Shown here: positions 16,343 to 24,315 of the stretch, in pieces
Layout of the letters: each line of letters starts with the position of its first letter
Numbering within the stretch: the stretch's first letter is position 1
Source: JANLYC01 sp963750495
Lineage (GTDB): Bacteria; Actinomycetota; Actinomycetes; Propionibacteriales; Nocardioidaceae
DNA: 64,000 nt
NCBI GenBank assembly: GCA_963750495.1
Contig: CAVVQV010000004.1
Span: 1,178,001-1,242,000 of the forward strand
Reading direction: 5' to 3'
The notes under the pieces: generated by a model
The model's database searches: none
Told to the model about the DNA's origin: nothing
The model's input: the letters and a program-made list of their open reading frames with translations, nothing else
Position numbers and translations under genes: made by a program

Positions 16343-17598
16343 GCACGACGGCGTGTCGCGCGCTGCCGCTCGGCGTTTCGCGACCGCTTTCGACCAGCGT
16401 GGGCTAGGTCGACAGCTCGCGCTGGAGCGGGGTGGGGAAGCTGGGCCGAACGACCACTCCACCGAGCCAGGTCGTCAGGCGGTCGGCTTCGGCCTGCCGC
16501 CAGGGCAACCGCCTCCGCGCCGACATCCTCGAGAAACTCGAGCACGACCTCGCCATCCGCACGCTGCGCCCAACCGCCGACGACCCGCCCGTCGGCCCAG
16601 ATCGTGGGGCCGGCGTTGCCGTTGGAGTCGAAGAGTCGGGAGCGGTGCGCACCGAGGTACCACTCACGGTCCTTCCAGCCCATCGTGGTCGGATCGAGCG
16701 CCGGCAGTAGCGCGACCCACGAGTCCGGCGCCGACGTCCGTTCCAGATCGTCAGCCAGCGCCAGTCCGGGCCGGCTGCCGCCGAGGTCGACCTCGACGGC
16801 GCCGATCTCGGCAAGTGCCTGACGAGTTTGCGCAACGGTCCACCCCGTCCACCACTTGAGGTCGTCGAAGGTCGCCGGTCCGAACGCCGCCAACCATCGC
16901 CGTGCGAGCTCTCCTCGCGCCGCCGCGGGCGAGAGAGGCGGCTGCTCGGTGACCTCCGGGACCCAGTCCTGCATCCCGACCCACCGGGGCTGGCGGTCGT
17001 ACCAGGCTCCACCGGATGTCCCGCGCGTGGCCTGACCGGACGCGGACAAGATCGTGCAGACGCGCGTGACGACACCGATCTGCTGCGCCTTGTCGCCCGT
17101 TCCCACCGTGATCTTCGTCTGCAGCAGCGGAACCGCCCGGGACAGCTCCCGACCCAGGCTCGGCCCGAGCTCCCCCAACGCCTTCATCGCGTCGCGCTCG
17201 GCGCGGGCGACCCAGCCGGAACCGTCGTCCGTGATTCCGCTGCGCTCGAGGTCTCGCGCCAGCCGGCGGCGTTCGGAGGCCGCGATCGCGTCACTCGCGG
17301 CCACCTGGACCATGGGTACGAGGTCGGTCGCCAGCGCCCACACCGTACGTCGCATCGCCAGGTGCTTGAGCACGCCGCGAGACGTGTAGAGGGCATCGTC
17401 GATGTCGGCCGAGGTGACGTCGCCCACGCGTGCCCACGCTGAGAGATAGACCGAGGCAGGGTCGGTGGAGTGCAGGCCGACGAGTGAGCGGGCCGCTGCG
17501 GCGACGTCTGCGGCGTACGACGCCGGGGTCAGGTGGTGACGGACCGCCAACCGAGCGCGCCGTTCGGCATCGGCGATACGCGGCAGGGACTGACTCAC
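16315..17598 (-). CDS. winged helix DNA-binding domain protein (HTH_42), C-terminal frameshift
   Basis: The start chosen is GTG 17598, five bases after a GGAGG site. Most of the protein matches the HTH_42 / YcaQ-like family (ARSLVGLHSTDPASVYLSAWAR, RRTVWALATDLVPM, WWTGWTVAQTRQAL, LLPALDPTTMGWKDREWYLG). The family's usual C-terminus, seen here as WLGGVVVRPSFPTPLQREL, is in another frame ending at a TAG at 16404. Deleting one G from the segment at about 16496-16503 would join the two. As read, the chain instead runs about 60 junk residues to 16315, into the padR operators. Relatives (AlkZ/AlkX) are DNA glycosylases, but this branch is mostly uncharacterised. Confidence 0.8.
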   Translation of the reverse strand: MSQSLPRIADAERRARLAVRHHLTPASYAADVAAAARSLVGLHSTDPASVYLSAWARVGDVTSADIDDALYTSRGVLKHLAMRRTVWALATDLVPMVQVAASDAIAASERRRLARDLERSGITDDGSGWVARAERDAMKALGELGPSLGRELSRAVPLLQTKITVGTGDKAQQIGVVTRVCTILSASGQATRGTSGGAWYDRQPRWVGMQDWVPEVTEQPPLSPAAARGELARRWLAAFGPATFDDLKWWTGWTVAQTRQALAEIGAVEVDLGGSRPGLALADDLERTSAPDSWVALLPALDPTTMGWKDREWYLGAHRSRLFDSNGNAGPTIWADGRVVGGWAQRADGEVVLEFLEDVGAEAVALAAGRSRPPDDLARWSGRSAQLPHPAPARAVDLAHAGRKRSRNAERQRATRRRAYRVWTTGY

Positions 17599-17684
17599 GC
17601 TCACCTCCACGTTCAGGTCGACGCGAGCAGGCTAGCCACACCCGACGACAACCGCTGCGGGCAGCGGGCTGCCACGATGTGTGG

Positions 17685-18110
17685 ATGACCCCCACTGAAC
17701 CCGACCGCCCACCCGTCCAGGGAGTCCGTCAGCTGCGCCTCGTCGTCCACGCCAGTGATTTCGACGAGGCCGTGACGTTCTACCGCGACACGCTGGGACT
17801 TCCCGTCGAGCTGGATCTGGAGAGCGAGGGCAGCGCACACGTGGTGATCCTCGACGCCGGCCGCGCGACGCTGGAGATCTCGAACTCCGCCCAGGTTGCC
17901 CTGATCGACCAGGTCGAGGTCGGCCGCCCGGTGAGCCCGCAGCTGCGCGTCGCGTTCGAGGTCTCGGACGTCGCCGTCACGACCGACCGCCTCGTCGGCG
18001 CCGGGGCCGACCTCATCGCTGCCCCTACCCGGACACCGTGGGACTCGCTGAACTCCCGGCTCGCCGCACCCGGCGATCTCCAGCTCACGCTGTTCGAGGA
18101 GCTGGGCTGA
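17685..18110 (+). CDS. VOC family (glyoxalase/dioxygenase fold) protein
   Basis: 141 residues from ATG 17685. Paired beta-alpha-beta-beta-beta modules of the vicinal oxygen chelate fold are visible: LRLVVHASDFDEAVTFYRDTLGLPVELD at the start and LRVAFEVSDVAVTTDRLVGAGADLIAAP in the second half, ending in DLQLTLFEEL. The likely metal ligands are a histidine near residue 20 (VVHAS) and the acidic C-terminal residues. The family includes glyoxalases, bleomycin-resistance proteins and dioxygenases; nothing nearby fixes the reaction. Confidence 0.82.
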   Translation: MTPTEPDRPPVQGVRQLRLVVHASDFDEAVTFYRDTLGLPVELDLESEGSAHVVILDAGRATLEISNSAQVALIDQVEVGRPVSPQLRVAFEVSDVAVTTDRLVGAGADLIAAPTRTPWDSLNSRLAAPGDLQLTLFEELG

Positions 18111-18120
18111 CGTCGAGGAC

Positions 18121-18615
18121 TCAGCCGACGCGCAACCCGACCGCGAAGACTGTGCAGGCGGCGACGCACAGCACCGTGCGCACGTGGTTCCACCGCGTCC
18201 AGCCCCGCACGTACCGCCGCCAGCTCCCCGCCGACGCCGACGCGTCCGGGTTCACCAGCAGCAGCGCGTTGTTGCGCGGGACGTGATACGTGCCCGTGAG
18301 CAGGATCTGCCCCATGTAGAGGACGGCGCCCACCAGGACGTACGTCGCCCGCTGGCCACCCAGGTGAAAGACCGCCCACCCGCCCAGGACCACGCACAAC
18401 GCCGCGGTCCCCATGAGAGCGGTCATGAACCACGCAGTCGGGGCCTGCATGTTGATCGCGTTCATGGCGCGGATGCCGTCGGAGTCGGGGAGTTTCCGCA
18501 GCGCGGCCATCACGAACGTGGAGAACGCGAAGAAGACACCCGCCGCCAGCCCGGTTCCGACCGTTGCGATCAGTGTCAGGATGCTGAGCAGGCGGGACGA
18601 TGCATCGAGGGACAT
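18121..18615 (-). CDS. DUF1772 domain membrane protein
   Basis: 164 residues from the ATG at 18615. Four hydrophobic spans (LLSILTLIATVGTGLAAGVFFAF, AWFMTALMGTAALCVVLGGWAVF, ATYVLVGAVLYMGQILLTG, VRTVLCVAACTVFAVGLRV) surround the conserved SFVMAALRKLPDSDGIRAMNAINMQAPT and the YHVPRNNALLLVNP loop typical of DUF1772 (anthrone oxygenase-like) proteins. Function in bacteria is unknown. It converges with the VOC gene (10-base gap) and is divergent from the dehydrogenase operon. Confidence 0.85.
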   Translation of the reverse strand: MSLDASSRLLSILTLIATVGTGLAAGVFFAFSTFVMAALRKLPDSDGIRAMNAINMQAPTAWFMTALMGTAALCVVLGGWAVFHLGGQRATYVLVGAVLYMGQILLTGTYHVPRNNALLLVNPDASASAGSWRRYVRGWTRWNHVRTVLCVAACTVFAVGLRVG

Positions 18616-18732
18616 GAGCCGAGTCCATCGGTTGAGCGGACCCTTTCGGCAACCCCGCCGCTCCTGCGCAGATTGGCTTGACACTGCCCGCGGAAGCGGT
18701 GACGATGGGAGAGCGATGTTCCAAATAGCGCT

Positions 18733-18754
18733 GCAACGTTGCGCATGACGCAAC
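18733..18754. promoter_or_regulatory. GTTGC-N7-GCAAC dyad upstream of the dehydrogenase-etf operon
   Basis: GTTGC at 18738-18742 and GCAAC at 18750-18754 are separated by seven bases; an overlapping perfect palindrome GCAACGTTGC covers 18733-18742. The same GTTGC-N7-GCAAC arrangement lies before betB (30610-30626). It sits 34-50 bases upstream of the ATG at 18788. A TTGACA at 18678-18683 could be a -35 element. A shared regulator, perhaps the IclR protein encoded at 30761-31627, is inferred. Confidence 0.55.
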
Positions 18755-18787
18755 CAGCGCGGTCCCGTGAAAAGAGAGACCCGTCCC

Positions 18788-21307
18788 ATGGCAACAGTGC
18801 CCAGCACGGCCCGCGTGGTCGTCATCGGCGCCGGCATCGTCGGCAACAGCCTCGTCTACCACCTCGCCCGGCTCGGCTGGAGCGACATCGTCCAGATCGA
18901 CAAGGGAGCACTGCCCAACCCGGGCGGCTCGACCGGCCACGCGTCGAACTTCATCTTCCCGGTGGACCACTCCCGCGAGATCACCGATCTCACGCTGGAC
19001 TCCGTGGCGCAGTACAAGGAGATGGGCGTCTTCACCGAGTCCGGCGGCTTCGAGGTGGCGCGCACCGAGGCCCGGATGGAAGAGCTGCGTCGGCGGATGT
19101 CGTCGGCCAAGGATCTGGGGCATCGAGTCCGAGCTGGTGACCCCCGAGCAAGTGGTCGAGAAGGTGCCGTTCCTCGACCCGTCGCAGATCATCGGCGCCT
19201 TCTGGACCCCGTCGGTCGGCGTCGTCGACTCGTTGCGGGCCGGCACGATCATGCGCGAACGCGCTCTCGAGCTCGGCGCCCTCACCGTCGTACCGACCGT
19301 CGAGGTGACGGGGCTCGACGTCGAGGAAGGCCGGATCCGGCAGGGTGCGCACGAACGGTGGCGACATCGAGGCCGAGACCGTGGTCATCGCGTGCGGCGT
19401 CTGGAGCCCGCGCATCGCCAGGATGGCCGGGGCGCACATCCCGTTGACTCCTGCGGTGCACCAGATGATCAGCGTCGGACCGGTGCCGATCCTGGCCGAG
19501 CGTGAGGGCGAGATCTCGTTCCCGATCGTCCGCGACATGGACACGTTCTGCTACGAGCGCCAGCATGGCGCCGACATGGAGGTCGGCTCCTACGCCCACC
19601 GCCCGATCCTGCACGATCCCGAGGAGATTCCGTCGATCGAGCAGGCGAAGCTGTCGCCGACCGAGATGCCCTTCACGGCCGATGACTTCGACCAGCAGCT
19701 CGAGGAGGCCTACGAGCTGATGCCCGAGCTCCTCGGGCGCCGAAGGAGCCGAGCAGCGGTACGCCATCAACGGCCTGCTGTCGCTCACGCCGGACGGCGC
19801 CCCCGTGCTCGGCGAGACGCCCGAGGTCAAGGGCCTGTGGTCCGCCGCTGCCGTGTGGATCAAGGAAGGCCCCGGCGTCGGCCGCGCCGTGGCCGAGTGG
19901 ATGACCGACGGGCTGCCCGAGATCGACCTCTCGCACTCCGACATCGCTCGGTTCTACCCGCACCAGCAGACCCGCTCACACATCCGCGCCCGCACCGGTG
20001 AGGCGTTCAACAAGACCTACGGCATCATCCACCCGGGTGAGCAGTACGAGAGCGACCGCGGCCAGCGACTCGCCCCGATGTACGCCGACCAGCAAGCGCT
20101 CGGCGCTGTCTTCTTCGAGGCCGCCGGGTGGGAACGCCCGTTCTGGTACGCCTCCAACGAGGGACTGCTCGAGGAGTACGGCGACCGAGTCATGCCTCGC
20201 GAGCACGAGTGGGACTCCCGCTGGTGGTCACCGATCATCAACGCCGAGCACCTCGCGATGCGCGACCGCGCCGGCATCATCGACCTGTCGGCGTTCGCGA
20301 TCTTCGACGTGGTCGGCCCAGGTGCGCTCGACGCGGTGCAGTCGATCGTGGTCGCACAGTCGAACGTGCCGATCGGCCGCGTCATCTACACACCGGTGCT
20401 CGACGGACGCGGCGGGTTCCGGTCCGACCTCACCGTGATGCGGCTGGCACACGACCGCTTCCGCGTCGTCACCGGTGGCGCCCACGGGATGGTCGACCGC
20501 AAGTGGTTCGCCGACCGGATGCCGAAGGACGGGACGGCCTCGGTCGTCGACCTCACCTCGGCATACACGACGATCGGAGTGTGGGGTCCGCGTGCGCGGG
20601 ACATCCTGAGCTCACTGACCCGCGACGACGTGAGCCACGAGGGTTTCGCGTTCGGCACCTGCCGCGAGATCGAGACCGACTCTCTGTCGCTCCTGGCGTC
20701 GCGCATCTCCTACGTCGGCGAGCTCGGCTGGGAGCTACATGCGCCCATCGAGCAGGGCGCCCGGTTGTGGCGCATGCTGCACGAGGCCGGCGCTCCGCAC
20801 GGCGCCATCCCCGTCGGGATCGGCGTCTACGGCACGACCGGTCGGCTCGAGAAGGGCTACCGCGCCTTCGGGTTCGAGCTCGACGCCGAACGCACGATCG
20901 TCGAGGCCGGCATGCAGCGACCCAAGGTCAAGACCGTCGACTTCGTGGGGCGTGAGGCCTACCTCAAGCAGCGCGACGAGGAGCCCAAGACGGTGCTGTG
21001 CACGCTGACCGTCGACGACCACACCTCGAAGTCCGGTGTGAAGCGCTACATGCTGGGCGGCGAGCCGATCCTGTCGGCCGACGGTGGCGTGCTGACCGAC
21101 GAGCACGGTCACCGGCCCTACGTCACGACCGCGGGCTCCGCACCGTCGTTGGGCAAGCACCTGCTGATGGCCTATCTGCCGCCGGACCAGGCGACGGTCG
21201 GCAACCAGCTGAAGGTGTCGTACATGGAGGAGCTGTACCCCGTGACCGTGGCGGCCGCGGACGCCACACCGCTGTTCGACTCGACCAACGACCGGATCAA
21301 GGGGTAG
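18788..21307 (+). pseudogene. dimethylglycine/sarcosine dehydrogenase-like FAD + GcvT protein, three frameshifts
   Basis: Starts at ATG 18788 with the FAD motif VVVIGAGIVGNSLVYHLARLG; GGSTGHASNF has a histidine (residue 51) at the place where relatives bind FAD covalently. The C-terminal half (from about 19960) is the GcvT-like folate domain. The frame changes three times in the FAD half, near 19115, 19342 and 19738, each by +1 and each at a run of G; the third change restores the original frame. Joined, it would be about 838 residues, the size of dimethylglycine dehydrogenase/oxidase, which demethylates dimethylglycine or sarcosine and passes C1 to H4folate. The etfBA genes follow directly. 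Either sequencing errors or a genuine pseudogene; the intact neighbours favour error. Confidence 0.85.
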
Positions 21308-21310
21308 GGC

Positions 21311-22087
21311 ATGGCAAACGTCCTGGTCTGCATCAAGCGCGTGCCCGAGACCTCCAGCCAGATCCTGCTGTCCGACGACGGACAGTCGATCGACGCGCGC
21401 CACGTCGGTTACACGTTGAGCCCGCACGAGGAGTGCGCCGTCGAGCTGGCCATCCAGATCGCGAAGGCGACCGACGGCGAGGCCACCGTGCTCACGGTCG
21501 GCACCGACGACTCGATCGAGCAGATCCGTGACGCGCTCGCCGTCGGCTGCACGGCGGCTGTGCTCGTCGAGGCCGACACGGCCGGCTACGGTCCTGCCGA
21601 CGTGGCCACGGCCATCGCCGAGGTGGTGCGCTCACGCGCGTCCGACGGTACGTCGTACGACCTGATCCTGGTCGGCAACGACGCCGCCGACACCGGCGAC
21701 TTCCAGGTCGGTGTCCGCCTCGCCTACGCGCTGGGTCGGCCGGTGCTGACGGGCATCTCGACCGTCGAGGTGACGGGCGATGGCCGCGCGATCGCCAAGG
21801 GAAAAGGGCCCGAGGGCACCGAGGTGTTCGAGCTGCCGCTGCCTGCTGTTGTGGCAGTGCAGGAAGGTGGCATCGAGCCACGCTACCCGTCGATCCCCGG
21901 CCGGATGAAGGCCAAGCGCACGCCGATCGACACGGTTGCGTCACCGGTGACGCCGACCGGCAACGGCCGGGTGCGGCTCGAGCTGCCACCTGCGCAACCC
22001 AGCGTGGTCGAGGTGCTCGGCCACGGGCCAGAGGCGGCGGGCGCCGTCGTCGACCTGCTGTACCGGTTGGGAGTGGTGGCGAAATGA
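21311..22087 (+). CDS. etfB: electron transfer flavoprotein beta subunit
   Basis: 258 residues starting 4 bases after the dehydrogenase stop. MANVLVCIKRVPETSSQILL is the classical EtfB start, and VGNDAADTGDFQVGVRLAYALGRPVLTGI carries the family signature. The C-terminus (PPAQPSVVEVLGHGPEAAGAVVDLLYRLGVV) is the arm that holds EtfA. Being locked to the dimethylglycine-type dehydrogenase by position, this ETF should take electrons from that flavoprotein towards the quinone pool. It overlaps etfA by ATGA. Confidence 0.93.
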   Translation: MANVLVCIKRVPETSSQILLSDDGQSIDARHVGYTLSPHEECAVELAIQIAKATDGEATVLTVGTDDSIEQIRDALAVGCTAAVLVEADTAGYGPADVATAIAEVVRSRASDGTSYDLILVGNDAADTGDFQVGVRLAYALGRPVLTGISTVEVTGDGRAIAKGKGPEGTEVFELPLPAVVAVQEGGIEPRYPSIPGRMKAKRTPIDTVASPVTPTGNGRVRLELPPAQPSVVEVLGHGPEAAGAVVDLLYRLGVVAK

Positions 22088-23082
22088 GCGGCGTGACGCT
22101 GGTCCTGGTCGAGACCGATACCCACGAGGCGACGGAGACGTCGCTCGAGACGCTGACCTTCGCCCGCGACCTCGTGGGCCGGGCTGGTGGCGGAGAGCTG
22201 CATGCGGTGGTGGTCGGACCGCTGGCGCCCGAGGTCCGGGCTGCGGTGCTCGCCCAGCTCGGTGACCAGGGCGTCGCCGTGGTGCATCACGCACAGCACG
22301 ACGACCTGGCGGCATACTCGGCGGCGGCTTCGGCCACCTCGGTGTGCGCTGCTGCCGGCGCCTCGTCGGCGGTGGCCGTGCTGGCTGCGGGTACGCCGCG
22401 CGGTAGCGAGGTCATGGCGCACGTGGCCACCCGGCTCGACACCACGATGGCCGCGCAGGTGGTCGGCGTGGTCGACGCCGAACCGCTGGTGGTTTCGCGT
22501 CAGGTCATGGGGGGCTCGGTGCTCGAGTTCATGCGGGTCAGCGGAACGCCTGCCGTGCTGACCGTGGCTGGTCATGCTGTCGAACCCGCAGCCGCCGCGG
22601 CGGCGACCCAGCCTGAGGTGCGGGAGTTCGCGCCCGAGCTCGTCGCGGCCGACCTGGTGGGGCGGGTCCTGCGTGTCGAGGCCGGCGAGGCTGACGACAC
22701 CGCGGCCCTCACCGGGGCGCGGGTCGTGGTCGGTGCGGGTCGTGGCGCGGGGAGCGCGAGTGGATTCAGCGACCTGCTGGAGCTCACCGAGGAGCTCGGT
22801 GGCGCACTCGGCGTCTCGCGGGTGGTCACCAGTCTCGGCTGGCGCCCCCACCACGAGCAGGTGGGCCAGACCGGCAGCCGCATCTCGCCCGACATCTACA
22901 TCGCCTGCGGCATCAGCGGTGCCATCCAGCACTGGGCGGGTTGCTCGAGTGCGAAGACGATCCTCGCGATCAACACCGACGAGGACGCACCCATGGTGAC
23001 GAAGGCGCACTACGCCGTGATCGGTGACCTGCACGAGATCGTGCCCGCCGTCACCGAGGAGCTGCGCCGCCGCAAGGCCTGA
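22084..23082 (+). CDS. etfA: electron transfer flavoprotein alpha subunit
   Basis: 332 residues. The N-terminal domain is divergent, but the C-terminal FAD domain is clear: VVVGAGRGAGSASGF, then LGVSRVVTSLGWRPHHEQVGQTGSRISPDIYIACGISGAIQHWAGCSSAKTILAINTDEDAPM, containing the EtfA signature. It binds FAD and passes electrons to ETF-quinone oxidoreductase, which is not in this window. It is likely dedicated to the upstream N-methyl amine dehydrogenase. Confidence 0.93.
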   Translation: MSGVTLVLVETDTHEATETSLETLTFARDLVGRAGGGELHAVVVGPLAPEVRAAVLAQLGDQGVAVVHHAQHDDLAAYSAAASATSVCAAAGASSAVAVLAAGTPRGSEVMAHVATRLDTTMAAQVVGVVDAEPLVVSRQVMGGSVLEFMRVSGTPAVLTVAGHAVEPAAAAAATQPEVREFAPELVAADLVGRVLRVEAGEADDTAALTGARVVVGAGRGAGSASGFSDLLELTEELGGALGVSRVVTSLGWRPHHEQVGQTGSRISPDIYIACGISGAIQHWAGCSSAKTILAINTDEDAPMVTKAHYAVIGDLHEIVPAVTEELRRRKA

Positions 23083-23133
23083 GCGCCATACCGGCGCCAG
23101 GTGCGCAAGGCAGCTACCTGGTTCCCAACGCAG

Positions 23134-23177
23134 GTTTGCCTAGTGAACAAGCCGGCTGGCTTGTTCACTAGGCAAAC
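23134..23177. repeat. perfect 20-bp inverted repeat (copy 2 of the TTTGCCTAGT family)
   Basis: GTTTGCCTAGTGAACAAGCC at 23134-23153 is perfectly complemented at 23158-23177 around the 4-base centre GGCT. It sits in the 163-base gap between convergent etfA and proX, where a bidirectional terminator is expected. It shares TTTGCCTAGT...ACAAGCC with the palindrome at 10741-10790, including the right flank ACGCG, so the two are copies of one element. Confidence 0.85.
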
Positions 23178-23245
23178 GCGGAGGGTCAGATGATCCGCGG
23201 ACGGATCACGGGTCAACGACAGGTGATGTCGGTGTCTTGCTCGCG

Positions 23246-24223
23246 TTACTTGCCGAGCCAGACGTCGACCTTGTCCTGGTTGTCGGCGATCCACTTCTCG
23301 GCGGCGGCGTCGGGGTCCATGCCATCCTCGGCGATGTACTTGGCCACCAGGTTCTGGTCGTCGTTGGTCCAAGTGAAGTTCTTCACCAGGTCGACGGCCG
23401 GGCTACCTGAGTCGGCCCACTTCGACGAGACCACCTTGTTGAGGTCGTAGACGGGGTAGTCGCAGTCGACCTTCTGCGGGTCAGCGTCACAGCCGTCCTC
23501 GTAGGGAGGCAGGTCGACCTTCACCAGCGGAACCTCGGACAGGAACCACTGTGGCTCGTAGAAGTACGCCAGGTACGGCGTCTTGTTCGCTTCGGCCTTG
23601 CGGAACCCCTGGATCAACGCGGTCTCGCTGCCGGCGAAGACCACCTTGTAGTTCAGGTCGAGGTTCTTGACCAGTGCCTCGTCGTTGGTGACGAAGCCGG
23701 GGTCGCCGTCGTACAGCGTGCCTTGGCTCCCCGACTCGCTGGTCTTGAAAAGATCGGAGTACTTGTTGAGGTTGTTCCAGTCCGTGATGTCCGGGTACTT
23801 CTCGGCCATCCACGGCGGCACGTACCAGCCGATGATCCCTTCGTTGCCCGTCGAGCCGAAGTCGACCGCGCTGCCGTCGCCTCCCTGGTCCGTCATGTAC
23901 TTCTTCTGCAGCTCGGGGTGACCCCAGTTCTCGATCACCACGTCGACCTCACCGGTGCCGAAGCCCTTCCAAGAGATCTGCTCGTCGAGGTCCTTGTAGT
24001 CGACGGTGCAGCCGAGCTGGTTGGCTGCCACCTGACCCACGACATGAGCGTCAGCTTCATAGCCCACCCATGGATTGATGGCCATGTTGAGGGTGCCGCA
24101 GTCCTGCCCTGAACCATCACCGGCTGTGGAGTCCTCGATCGTGGATCCCCCACATCCGCTGAGCGCAGTGATCGCGGCCACGGCCACGACCCCCAACATT
24201 GTCTGGGTCCGCATTCTCTTCAT
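23246..24223 (-). CDS. proX: glycine betaine ABC transporter substrate-binding lipoprotein
   Basis: 325 residues. A lipoprotein signal peptide ends in the lipobox LSGC (Cys24). The mature part matches the ProX/OpuAC type-II binding fold: NMAINPWVGYEADAHVVGQVAANQLGCTVDYKDL, EQISWKGFGTGEVDVVIENWGHPE, then IIGWYVPPWMAEKYPDI. Tryptophans in these segments usually form the aromatic cage for the trimethylammonium group. It is the last gene of betB-betA-proV-proW-proX and would capture glycine betaine or choline outside the membrane. Confidence 0.92.
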   Translation of the reverse strand: MKRMRTQTMLGVVAVAAITALSGCGGSTIEDSTAGDGSGQDCGTLNMAINPWVGYEADAHVVGQVAANQLGCTVDYKDLDEQISWKGFGTGEVDVVIENWGHPELQKKYMTDQGGDGSAVDFGSTGNEGIIGWYVPPWMAEKYPDITDWNNLNKYSDLFKTSESGSQGTLYDGDPGFVTNDEALVKNLDLNYKVVFAGSETALIQGFRKAEANKTPYLAYFYEPQWFLSEVPLVKVDLPPYEDGCDADPQKVDCDYPVYDLNKVVSSKWADSGSPAVDLVKNFTWTNDDQNLVAKYIAEDGMDPDAAAEKWIADNQDKVDVWLGK

Positions 24224-24280
24224 CTGTTCCCTCTTCCTCGTCCAGATCTTCCGTCTGGGCTTCGTTGCTTACTCGTTCGG

Positions 24281-24315
24281 CACGCGATTGACGATCGCGT
24301 GATGACAACGTTGTC
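24281..24315. promoter_or_regulatory. hairpin and palindrome in the proW-proX gap
   Basis: The 91 bases between proW and proX contain a perfect 8-bp stem (CACGCGAT at 24281-24288 with ATCGCGTG at 24294-24301, 5-base loop) and, at 24304-24315 overlapping the proW stop, the perfect palindrome GACAACGTTGTC. The hairpin may protect or separate the proX message. The palindrome shares CAACGTTG with the dyad at 18733-18742. Confidence 0.5.
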
